Positions 1-10,116 of a stretch of DNA of 64,000 nt are shown in pieces. Position 1 is the stretch's first letter. The number at the start of each line of letters is the position of its first letter. The notes beneath the pieces were generated by a model. That model saw only the letters and a program-made list of their open reading frames with translations, searched no databases and had not been told where the DNA came from. The stretch comes from Tubulanus polymorphus (Eukaryota; Nemertea; Palaeonemertea; Tubulaniformes; Tubulanidae), in NCBI RefSeq assembly GCF_964204645.1, contig NC_134031.1:20147307-20211306 (forward strand). The letters run 5' to 3'. A program made the position numbers and the translations under genes.

Positions 1-90
1 TCAACAACTCGCCTCAATTGATAATTTTACTCTCAAGATGATTCTGTATTTTATGGACTTATAGTATGTTTGATATTTTTTCTTTCGGAG

Positions 91-1880
91 TTTTGACGTG
101 ATTCAACCGCCCGATAATCAGTGGGGAGCCCAAGATGAAAATGGACGCTGGTCAGGGATGGTCGGCATGGTCATGAGAGGGGTATGAATTTCATTCTACA
201 GCAAACGGTGTTGTAAATCAAAAGCCATCGTATATTCTATTGTCTGGACTTCTAAATACAGAAATACAACGTCATTAAAAGAATCTTGCTCGTACACTAG
301 TTACTAGTATAAACCCCACCTCTTAATCGTTCTATATTCATTAGTAAACCTGCCTTTCCAGGAGGCTGATGTCGCCGTAGGGCCGTTTACTATCACGGAC
401 CTTCGAGAGAGGTTCATAGACTTCACGTATCCATACGCGGAAGCAGGGCTTACACTCGTGATGAAAAAACCGCAAGAACAAAACAAAGCTTTCAAAATAT
501 TGAAACCTCTGAACTGGCGAGTCTGGTACCTGATACCGTCGATGATGATCGTGGTCGGGATAGTGATACACGTAGCGACGCTGATTAGTCCTTTTGACCG
601 GAGACAGATCGCTAAAAGGTTCGAACGCAAGTGTCCGAAGAAAGCGAGAAAGAAGAGTAGCCTAGAAAATACTATATGGTTAACGTTTGGTACTATACTC
701 GAACAAGGTTCGTGAATGATTTACATCTATTTTGGAGATATTATACTACACCGGATCATCCCTTTCACGACACTATTCCAATATTCAATTCTATTCCAAA
801 AGGAGCTGATTTCTATCCGAAAGCACAGTCCGGCAGAATAATGGTAATGTGCTGGTGGTTTTTTACTATAATCATCCTCGCCACATACACCGCTGATCTT
901 GCAGCCTATCTAACTGTGCCCGATATTCCGGCACCAGTGAACAGTTTGGAAGAGCTTCTCCTTCAACATCGCGTACAACCTATAACTACCACTGGTACTA
1001 GCACCGAGTCCCTATTCAAGGTATCTGTTCCGAGTATCGATGTATTGACTTATTTTTCGCGTGGGTTCGATTTCGAAAATCATATTTATAGTGATGTTTC
1101 TTCTTTGTCGTGATAATTTTCATATTAAGACATACATGTTTTGTAGGGTGCGACTGATGGAACAGTGTATTCCCGAGTCGGGGATCGAATGAAGACTATG
1201 CCCAAAGTTTATAGTATGGAGGAAGCGACGGAATACGTAGATCAAGGAAATTGGGTTTATATCACAGACACATCCACTGCCGACTATGTAGTCAAGCATC
1301 CATGTGGACAATACGTTGTAGCCGATGAAATCTTCTACATCACAGGATATGGTTTTGTTTTACCAGAGAATTCACAACTGAAAGAAGCCTTTGATGAAAG
1401 GTCTAATTACATTCGACTGTTATGTTTTTCTGTTCTTTATCTAACTGTATTCCTGAATAATCAATTTTGAATATCGCGCCAGCTCAAACTCGTCGGCCCT
1501 CCTTTATTCTACATCATGTATCCATTCGTTTCAGAATTATTCGACTGCACCAATCGGGTCTCTTGAAGAAATGGAACGATGCTTGGGCAGCAATGGACAG
1601 CGATTGTAAGGACGACACAATTCATGCAGCCGTAATTAACCAGGGTATAGATCTAGAAACTATCATCGGACTTCTAGTTATACTAGGATGTTCTATTGGT
1701 CTAGCATTATTAGTGCTCGGTTTTGAGGTAGTCGTTTTTAATATGAAACAAAGACGGCTGAAAACTATTTCGGAATCGTTCGGGCGTCGTCGCCAGCGTG
1801 CGGACAACTCCCGCGGTGAATGTGGAGTCGAGCTACAGCATGTGAACCGAATCGTATGGACAGATCATTCGTTATACTGA
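91..1880 (+). CDS. ionotropic glutamate receptor, C-terminal part (5' end outside window)
   Basis: Ligand-gated cation channel subunit of the plasma membrane. Five exons read through with matching phases: 91-181, 362-707, 803-1020, 1147-1400 and 1535-1880 (TGA). The first exon encodes a piece of S1 (WGAQDENGRWSGMVG). The second carries the end of S1 (VAVGPFTITDLRERFIDFT) and M1. The third holds the pore region and M3 with TYTADLAAYLT, the family's SYTANLAAFLT signature with Asn changed to Asp and Phe to Tyr. The fourth holds S2 (ITDTSTADYV), and the fifth holds M4 and a short basic tail. At the position that contacts the ligand carboxylate/amine in S2 the residue appears to be Asp, as in NMDA-type subunits, rather than Glu. 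The amino-terminal domain and start of S1 lie left of the window. An AATAAA at 2270-2275 could end the transcript. The subfamily is not assigned; it looks like an invertebrate-specific clade (inference). Confidence 0.9.
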
Positions 1881-3055
1881 TTGACTTAACAAAAACCTTT
1901 TATTTCGTTTCTTGAATAGAAATTGTTGTTATCTTCTTCGATTTTGTTATCCACAGATGGGATGTAGTTTCAACTAATTTTGTTACACAATTTTATGTTA
2001 ATTGAATGAAGAAATATGTATCTTATCCATAAAAGGTGCGTTTCAAAAGGATGAAATATTTCGTGTTACGGTCGTTTCTATTTCTACCTTAAAGTAGAAA
2101 CAAATGATAAAAAAAAACTGATGCTTATCAACCCTTTACTTTTGGTGCAGACTTGAGCACGCCATAGCATGAAAAGGTTGTCTCTCTCCCCACATCTGCT
2201 GGATGCATTGTCTCAGTACGTCATCATAGAACTGCAGCTTATGTAGAATTGTTCCGTGAGATAGCGATGAATAAATACTAGGTCGTTCTGTCAAAGGGGC
2301 TCCTCAGTATCGTGGCACTGATCAGTTTTCGAAGATAAGAACGTATAACGTTGAAACATTATTCGAAAAACCATTGTCAGCTTTTTTATTCTCTTATTAT
2401 GTAACGTAATTTATTCATCAACGACTGTACAATCTATATCTTGTTTATATACAAATCATAATCCAACTGTACAGACAGAATATATACAACTACTAGATCT
2501 TCAATCGCATCGGCGACCAGCGTAAAACTCCCCCAGTTCAATATCAGGTTTAAGTGATGTATACGTCAATCGGATACAGATAAATGCAACACAGAAGGCT
2601 CACGAGAATAACACCGATTAACTAGTACAGTGGACCTACACAATTCAAAAAAAAACTTTGCCCGCTTTTCCAATTCCAATTACCAAGCTCCAGTTCCACT
2701 AGGTATGAGCATCTATTTCATTTTGAAGAATTCTTATTTCCAGTGGTAGTACAAACCCCCTGTAAAATTAATATCGGCAATGGTTATCAAATGAATGCGT
2801 TCAACACGATTAAAGAACATCGACGGTATCTACTTTTTAGAAATATCTCGAAAACGACACCAAAATATTATACACGTCATAAATATTTGGGTCGAATTGT
2901 TATTTCCGTGAATTACGTTGTAAGTAAATACACATGAAAACTCGTAAAAATCCAAACAGTTCGTAGAAACGATAGTTTGTACTGTTTCGACTCTCGGAAA
3001 TGTAATGTTTCGTCGTTAGAGGAACATTTTTAATTTATTGATACACCGCAAAATG
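1881..3055. other. convergent intergenic region
   Basis: Lies between the 3' ends of the glutamate receptor (+) and the Ig gene (-). Apart from an AATAAA at 2270-2275 (+) and a TTTATT at 3034-3039 (AATAAA on minus, about 17 nt past the Ig stop codon) I see no coding exon. The short open frame near 2743-2937 has no recognisable composition or splice context. Confidence 0.5.
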
Positions 3056-5224
3056 TTATCTATAGTTTAAAGCGTCGTGTCCCGAATACTTACTTCTTAC
3101 AACGTGCAAGTAGATACTCTTCACGGAATCACGGAATTCACAAGTGTACCATCCAGAGTTTTGCACGGTAGCGTTCATCAAATTATAAGTTACCATTTTT
3201 TCACCAGATTCTGCAAAGGAGTAAATTGATGTTATTCAGTCCCGTGTTATTCGCTCGGTGAACGTCAGGCGTTTCACTGAACAGGGCCGAAAAAATCATG
3301 TGAAATTATGCTTATGATAACCATACATACCTAATACCTCTTCGCGGTCATTTCTTATCCGGATGTCGAGATGTCGCAATTTCTTTGAACTCTGACAGGT
3401 GAAGGTCACGTTCGTTCCTTCAGTGACCCAATTATAGGATGCTTCAAATCTCACTGCAAAACAACAAAAATTGGACAACTTAAATGAAATATTTGGTTAC
3501 GTAATGAGTACCGTATACTGATAGTAAAATAATGTTCTCGACTTGTATATACTCAGAGTACACAAACTTACAAAAATCGAATGCATCGATGATATTTTTT
3601 GTCCTAACAATTTCGCCGTCTGTATCCAACAAGTTGCATCGTATTGGCAAGTTGTTACTGTTAATACTGTTTATCTTGATAGTCAGTTTTCGCCCCGGTT
3701 CACACTTATTCGGTGTTGAGCACTTATCCTCGGTATAGACAGTGTTTCCAGCGCTCACTGATAGTGAGTAACTCGACGTCATCAAGCTGCTCCGATCTCC
3801 GATAATTCTTCGTCTGCAATGTACTTCGACTTGGTCGCCTTCGAATGGATTTCTGGGTGTTATTCGTGTTGTTAGTCCCCCTATATTGAAATATACGCCA
3901 TTATTTCCTTGTTTTACAAAAATCCTTTGCTTAAGAAAAGTTTCTTTAATTTCAATTTTACATCTATTTTAAACCTCGTTTATATTTCATTTCGTGATGA
4001 TATATATACATATATATATATAACGAACTATATGTAAACTTACCAATTTTAACATCGACCGGGGTTGATCGGAATTCGTTGAATTCGCACCAGTATTGTC
4101 CGGAATGTTGCAAGCCTACGTTCCGCAAACGAATTTGAGAAATTTTCGAAGTATTTTTCACACTTTTTATGTTCGAGTTCATCTCTTTATTCGGAACGAG
4201 CAGGTTTTCCTTGAACCAGAAATGCAACTGACTGTTGGTTCCTGGAAGTTCGATCAGTTTTGTACAAGTTAGATCGATGAATCCACCCTCAGGAACATTA
4301 CTACCGGGCCGCGCTTCTAATGCCAACTTCTCTGTAATCATAAATAACCAGAAATTACAATTTTAATTCCCAGAACCGATTGCGAGTTAATTTTTGAAAG
4401 AAAGATGATGACTCTGGAAAAAGTGTTTCTCAATTCGACCATTTATGTTTATGAATTATAGATGATTCTAGACTTGCAGGTTTCATTTAGATTTCTTACC
4501 AATTTTAAAATCAATTGATCTGTTTATTGATCCGAATTCACAAAGGAAGTTTTCCTCATCGGCGAGTTTTATGTCGGATATTACAGCGCACAACTGCCGT
4601 TTGAAATCTGTTTGTCCCTTGCATTTGACGATAGCGACTTTTCTGCGACTTTTAAGCGATTTACCGTCGTAGGCTAGAATTTCGAAAGGTTCATGTTGAA
4701 TCAGTTTCATAGTGCTGCCTTCAAACCGATCTCCGTTGTAAAGGCATTCGATTTCCAAACTTCCACCAACTCGCAATATTTCAGGTCGGGTCGTAACGCT
4801 GAGACCAGATGCCGTGGATCCTGCTGTGGCTACTGAAAAAACGACGCCGTATTCATAGGATTTCAATAACAGCATATCAAGAATCACAATTTGATAGATA
4901 AAATACATTTCGATAAATCCATTAACAATGTTTAAACATCCAACTAAATGTGTATCTGCATGTACGCATGGCATACACAACTGTCATTATCATGGCCTAG
5001 TTGTCCGTAGATAGTAATACGTATTTAGTCTATTTGAAATTATGATTTTTTTAATTGCTTCCGAAACAAATCAAGAGATACTGCAATAATTAATACATTT
5101 TACACGATCTCATGATGTAGACAGAAATGAAATCATCAGGTGCAATTTAACGGCGATTATAAAGGCGGTTTTGACCTTAGCAGAATAACCTATTGTAACA
5201 TTATGAGATATTATCGCGGTTTTT

Positions 5225-5262
<38 letters not shown>

Positions 5263-5708
5263 AAAAACGGCGATAATATCTCATAATGGTACGACAGATT
5301 TCTCCCCCTGATAACGAGCATTTCGTTTACAACAAGAGACTTAGTGTATCGACTATGTTTTCCGTCGCTCAGGTTGGGTTTTCCGCAATCTTAATCGGGA
5401 ATTCCAATGAAAGCGAGTGTAATATGCACTGCGTGAGAAATACCGAGGAATATTGCCGCGATGTGAACGGCTGTGTCACCGTTTATTTGGTTAGACAGTT
5501 ATTTAGTTCAGAAGTTCACTGTCAAATCGCTTGAAACGGGTTCACAACAAGATATGATTTATAGTTTGTATGAAGATAATACAATAAAGTCGGATAATGC
5601 ATTGTCTGAAAGTCTCCTCACTAAAAACTAAATTATTTGAGTCTTACCTGTCAATGCTGTCACCAATACACAGGTTCCCAGTACAATTCCGATGTTTTGT
5701 CTTCTCAT
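3056..5708 (-). CDS. secreted or surface protein with about four Ig-like domains
   Basis: Seven exons read on the minus strand: 5648-5708, 4500-4832, 4044-4331, 3572-3880, 3331-3453 and 3056-3210, the 5'-most encoding a signal peptide (MRRQNIGIVLGTCVLVTALT) and the others (six exons in all) encoding Ig-like modules. Every internal junction is phase 1, as usual for Ig domains, and the total of 1269 nt gives 422 aa. Domain 1 (exon 2) has GGSLEIECLY and FLCEFG; domain 2 (exon 3) has GFIDLTCTK and SGQYWCEF; domain 3 (exon 4) is atypical, with EGDQVEVHCRRR and a second Cys in LPIRCNLLD but no YxC; domain 4 is split over two exons (GTNVTFTCQSS and SGWYTCEFR). No transmembrane segment is visible. 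A strong GTAAGT donor just before the stop (3088-3093, also phase 1) could lead to a longer isoform, but the AATAAA on minus at 3034-3039 supports this end. Specific function unknown. Confidence 0.8.
5199..5288. repeat. 90-bp near-perfect palindrome centred on a TA microsatellite
   Basis: The arms CATTATGAGATATTATCGC... and its reverse complement pair over the full 45 bp with one mismatch; the centre is an (AT)n run. It lies in the first intron of the Ig gene. Confidence 0.9.
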
Positions 5709-7029
5709 TCTGAAGTGTTGTGTGCTCGTTCTAAGGCTTGCGGTTGACTGATATGTCGATAAACCACAATGCTGTAATATATATCACGTTTGGTTTGGTT
5801 TTTCCCGTGTGCTATGTTTTGCTGCGGGTTTTTTTTCAGCACCAGCGCTACTTCAAACATCAGATGATTAAGAATTTCTTTTTTTAATCGAATCAATTAA
5901 ATCAATTGTATCTATTCAATTCAACATGCGTCAATTCGTCACTGATTCAACTTCCTCTTGCAGACTCATATCATCCATTCAAACGACAATACGTATTGGA
6001 ATTCACACCACAGTTAAATTTAAAGTTGAATTACGTGTTCCACTTATACCTGTTTCCGCGTTATAAAAGATGAGCTTTTGTGATTAATAAGTTTTTGTTA
6101 TAGATTTAATGACGACATGCTGTGAGTCAGTATGAAATGATTAGTAATTCCTTGTTTACCTTATTTCCTAAACTAGCAAAAACGATGGAAATTATCGCGC
6201 GATGAGTGCACTTCTATTGTTATTCACTATGACATGATGTTCTTATTGTACGTGTCATCGAAATAAACAATAAATGATAATAAACGAATTGGCAATAAAA
6301 TCAATTAAAAAACCCGAAAATTGATTCAAATAAGAGAAACCCCAATAAGCAAAACGTCTTTGTTTTTCAATTCCACAAATAGAATTTTTACTTCGTTTTA
6401 AAATTGTACATAATATGGGTGAGTTTTTCAAAATCGATCTTTCTTTCAAAGAAATTCATGAATTTCTTTCATATTTGTCGAAAAATGCAGTTTTTCCACA
6501 TACATCTAACGTTGATTAAACCCAAAAGAGTTCGTGTAGATCAGCGTTTCTCATTATATAGAAACATTCTCAGACAAAGGTGATCCCATTACAAGCAGAT
6601 ATTCTAGATGCGATTCTGAGAACTTTGTTAACAGATTTATTTGTTCCACGCCAAGGATATAATGATATTTTTTCTCTCCTTTTCAACAACAAGAAAACAA
6701 CAAATGAGTAAGACCCGTCACTTCTCCCTCAAGAAATATATACAAGATAATTATTCACATTTTAAACGAAGAAATAAACAAAATATACACATATATACTG
6801 TAAACACAATTGCATTGTACGGAAATACATCGCATTTGTTGCGATTCTGTGATTCATACAACTGCTGACTCTGAAACGAGTTTATTAGAGTCCATGATAT
6901 AACCAGAGAAAAGAAATGAACAACGAAAAACATCATTAGTCAATCAAAATAAGTCCTAGCAAAAAGATGTTCCCAGATTCAACTGTTAGAATTAGATGCG
7001 GAACTCATAAATATTTTTAATGAGCAATG
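5709..7029. other. intergenic, AT-rich
   Basis: Contains the presumed promoter and 5' UTR of the Ig gene and the 3' flank of the GPCR gene. TTTATT at 6881-6886 is an AATAAA on the minus strand about 145 nt beyond the GPCR stop codon. No other feature is seen. Confidence 0.5.
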
Positions 7030-10000
7030 TCATCTGAAGTCAGTTACTTCTGAACACGTGGTCGCTAGCGATATGGTCGACAGTCTCGAATCCCGTAATT
7101 CAATCACGAAACTACTGTCGTTGTTATTCGGGCATTTCGCGGCGTTTCTACCGGTCGCTTCTTCTTTGCTGCAGCGTCCGCCGAAACGACGCCTTTTTAA
7201 CAACTTGTATACGCGACGATTGCAGACGAATGCGATGAATATGAACAAACCCTGAGTACAGTTCGTAAATGTGAACAGAATGCCCAAAATATGTAAAGTG
7301 TAACAAGTAACGGGCGTCGGTGATGTAGTAAACCCGCTGACTAGTGCCGACGCGATACCGAAAATCCAATTAAAACCCATAACTGTAGATATTCGCACGT
7401 AGACTTTCAGGTTGTTTTCTGCGGGTAAAGTCGTCACAGAACTCCTACGAGTTTTTGTTTTAGCCTTAATTTTGCAGGCTTTTATCGCGATGACGGTTCG
7501 CGCGAACATTAAAGCATTCGTTAATAAAATAACCAGGATAGGCATACCGAATGAGATCAGAGTGGCTTTTGGTTCCTGTATCCAGCAGACTAGTTGATCG
7601 TCTACTTGTTGTAGTTTTTCCACGCATGTTTCGTTTGTCGGACATTTTACCGGCTTCGATATAAACGTCCCGCGTCGTCGACCGTAGCCGAAATAGACTC
7701 CCATCTCTTCGAAATAATCGACGAAATCAAGGATACAACATATCGTGATGATGATAGCCGGGGTACCCCATGCGTATAGAGAATACCTACGAAAATGGGT
7801 GGATCCGTGATTTTTTAGTCTAACCAGGAATTTACAAGCCGAAAATGTCTTATACGCGTCGTAAGACATAACGTTCGTCCAAAAGAACATGGCTAGAAAC
7901 AGATAGTGCATTACGATAGCGACCGTAGTACAGATTATTGGTTGGTTTTCCGACTGCACAGATCCGAACAGAAGGCAACATTCGGCTGGAAGTAACGCCA
8001 GAATCAGGTTGATCGTACACCAACCGGGCACGGTGCGTAACGGTTTCAATAGCGCGAAAGTGATCAAAGTTAGAATTAATGCGAGGAGCGTAAGAGAACC
8101 TAGAACTAATGTGCCGTATGTCTGCACCAGCACGAAAGTCATAGCCTCTGGTACGTTGCACACCAATCGCGAATTATATAGATCTGTAGGGCGCGAACCT
8201 CCGCCGATGTCCTGCATACAAATTTCAACCGAACCGTTATCTTTGAATTCGTATTGATCCAGCGTCAATAAAATATCGGAATATTTCAACGATCGATTAT
8301 TCTCCAGTATTTTGTATTCGCCGAACTTCAGTTTGATTCTGGCGCAAGAGGAATCTTTTATTTTGGGCATTTTTTCGCAGACGAACACGAAACCGGTGAT
8401 GTCGGAGTCCCACATTGTACCGTGCACAACCACAGTCAAGTCGAATTCACCTTCGCAGTAAGACTTTGCCGTCTTATTGATATGCACTTCGGTTACGTTT
8501 CGTTGTTGCTCGTCGGACCATTTAAACGTCAAATAGAAATCGTTGTCCAGATACATCCGTTTGTGTCCGTTTTTACACCAATCGAGAAGCGACGGATTTC
8601 TGTCACCGGTCATCGAACTGTCGTTCTTAGAAAACTCGTCGAACGAAAAACTTAGCTCTGTATCAGTGACATTTATCGTTCCGACATCTTCAAAAAAGTC
8701 CTGTCGATCTTCGGAAATCCCGTCAACGTCGACTTTCAGAGAGAGTTCAGCCTCTAAGAATCCTCTCTCTTCAATTCTATCCCGATCTTCATCTTTAACC
8801 AGCATCTCAATAGACGATATACGTTCCATGCTTACATTAAATTGACTACTCATTTCATTTAGTAAATAGTATTCCATGTCATCTTCGTCCAACTTCGTCA
8901 GTTCTTCGCCTCTTATTTGCACTTTACATCCTACTGACAGCGATGTCGGAGGTTTACTCCCGCAATCCGGTTCTTCAATTATCAAGTCCGGACGCAGGCA
9001 TTTACCGTTTATAGGTTCGAAACCGGGCTGGCAAATAACTTTCCGACACTTTCTCTTGAACGGGTCGAAAATCTCGTCCGGGAAACAGTTTTTGCCAACA
9101 GAACCGGAGCCGCTAGCGCTGCTCGTCAGCAAAACGTGCGATCTTCCATCGAAGCCAAAGTTCATGAGTAAGGCGAATGATATTGAGTACGCTTTCCCTG
9201 GCCTCATGTCCGTCGATATTGTTGGCGGTGGTATACTTGGATAAACAGGCACGCGCCGTCTGGTGCGATAAGTTGGTGGTAAGATTTCTCGTTCAGGTGT
9301 CATCGATGTAAAAGAAACAAAGAGCTCTTGACTGAGTTCATTCATGTTGAAGCTCCCGATCACCTCTGTTACCTCCCGTGGATGGCAATGTTGAAGTTTC
9401 GTATCCTTTCCTGGAATAAGCGCGCTTTTGCGACCGAAATTTATACCCAGATATTTGAAAAGCTCGGCATCTTCGGTATTTCGATATTTGAAAAAGTCCG
9501 TGAATGACACATCTTCGCACAGAGCTTCTCGAATCCAAACGGCCACTTCGCTGGCAAAATTACAACTGGCGCAAAACATATTTCTGTACGTCATTCCTTT
9601 ATCGTCTGTTACTGGAAGGTCATCGATAACATCGTCAGACTTTTCAATATGACAAGCCGAATAGATACGTCCCATGAAGACGTCAGTTTTGGACGGCCAT
9701 TGCGGTGAGCAATATTGTATGTATTGAAAAGGTAAGATGCCTTTGTAATCTAACATTCGAACGCATTGAGGAAATCTTTCAATTTTTCTCGAGTTTTTCA
9801 CATCGATGAGTAGATCGCTTGAAGAAGCGAGTAGCAATGCAACGTCTCTTGTCGAAACTGCGCCAGGCGCATCGGCCAAACTTGGACAAAATCTCGCTAC
9901 TCTGCGACAACAATCAGTATGGGAGCAGTGTTCCGAACAACAGCATCTTAAATCTTCTGGACATTGATCGGTGCATAGTTCATTGCATAACTGTTCAGAA

Positions 10001-10116
10001 CTCACGTCTTCGATTTTTCCGAGATCGGCGTTTCGATTTTCATGATATAGTAATTGACACTGGACGACAGCGCTGATATAGAGAACGATCATGAGGAGCA
10101 GAGATTTAGCAGCCAT
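7030..10116 (-). CDS. intronless family-B/Methuselah-like GPCR with N-terminal somatomedin-B-like domain
   Basis: A single 1028-codon open frame, so apparently a cell-surface receptor without coding introns. It starts with a hydrophobic signal peptide (about residues 1-20). A Cys-rich somatomedin-B-like module follows (about 43-78) with CCCSEHCSHTDCC. A second ectodomain block contains MFCASCNF and a downstream Trp, a pattern known from invertebrate receptors of this type. A further Cys-rich stretch (about 345-390) precedes a region resembling SEA/GAIN-type folds, with many acidic residues. Seven hydrophobic helices run from about residue 658 to 975, with family-B-like features such as GFNWIFGI in TM6 and NCTQGLFIF in TM7. 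I do not see a clear GPS cleavage motif (HxT/S). The basic then Ser/Thr-rich C-tail is about 60 residues. Ligand unknown. The lack of introns among intron-rich neighbours suggests retroposition or intron loss. Confidence 0.85.
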   Translation of the reverse strand: MAAKSLLLMIVLYISAVVQCQLLYHENRNADLGKIEDVSSEQLCNELCTDQCPEDLRCCCSEHCSHTDCCRRVARFCPSLADAPGAVSTRDVALLLASSSDLLIDVKNSRKIERFPQCVRMLDYKGILPFQYIQYCSPQWPSKTDVFMGRIYSACHIEKSDDVIDDLPVTDDKGMTYRNMFCASCNFASEVAVWIREALCEDVSFTDFFKYRNTEDAELFKYLGINFGRKSALIPGKDTKLQHCHPREVTEVIGSFNMNELSQELFVSFTSMTPEREILPPTYRTRRRVPVYPSIPPPTISTDMRPGKAYSISFALLMNFGFDGRSHVLLTSSASGSGSVGKNCFPDEIFDPFKRKCRKVICQPGFEPINGKCLRPDLIIEEPDCGSKPPTSLSVGCKVQIRGEELTKLDEDDMEYYLLNEMSSQFNVSMERISSIEMLVKDEDRDRIEERGFLEAELSLKVDVDGISEDRQDFFEDVGTINVTDTELSFSFDEFSKNDSSMTGDRNPSLLDWCKNGHKRMYLDNDFYLTFKWSDEQQRNVTEVHINKTAKSYCEGEFDLTVVVHGTMWDSDITGFVFVCEKMPKIKDSSCARIKLKFGEYKILENNRSLKYSDILLTLDQYEFKDNGSVEICMQDIGGGSRPTDLYNSRLVCNVPEAMTFVLVQTYGTLVLGSLTLLALILTLITFALLKPLRTVPGWCTINLILALLPAECCLLFGSVQSENQPIICTTVAIVMHYLFLAMFFWTNVMSYDAYKTFSACKFLVRLKNHGSTHFRRYSLYAWGTPAIIITICCILDFVDYFEEMGVYFGYGRRRGTFISKPVKCPTNETCVEKLQQVDDQLVCWIQEPKATLISFGMPILVILLTNALMFARTVIAIKACKIKAKTKTRRSSVTTLPAENNLKVYVRISTVMGFNWIFGIASALVSGFTTSPTPVTCYTLHILGILFTFTNCTQGLFIFIAFVCNRRVYKLLKRRRFGGRCSKEEATGRNAAKCPNNNDSSFVIELRDSRLSTISLATTCSEVTDFR

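Noticed and set aside
5286..5534. 82-aa plus open frame beginning in the palindrome
   Set aside because: It lies in an intron of the Ig gene on the opposite strand, without splice signals or recognisable domains; length is compatible with chance.
8543..9244. Ser-rich plus open frames
   Set aside because: Shadows of the minus-strand GPCR exon.
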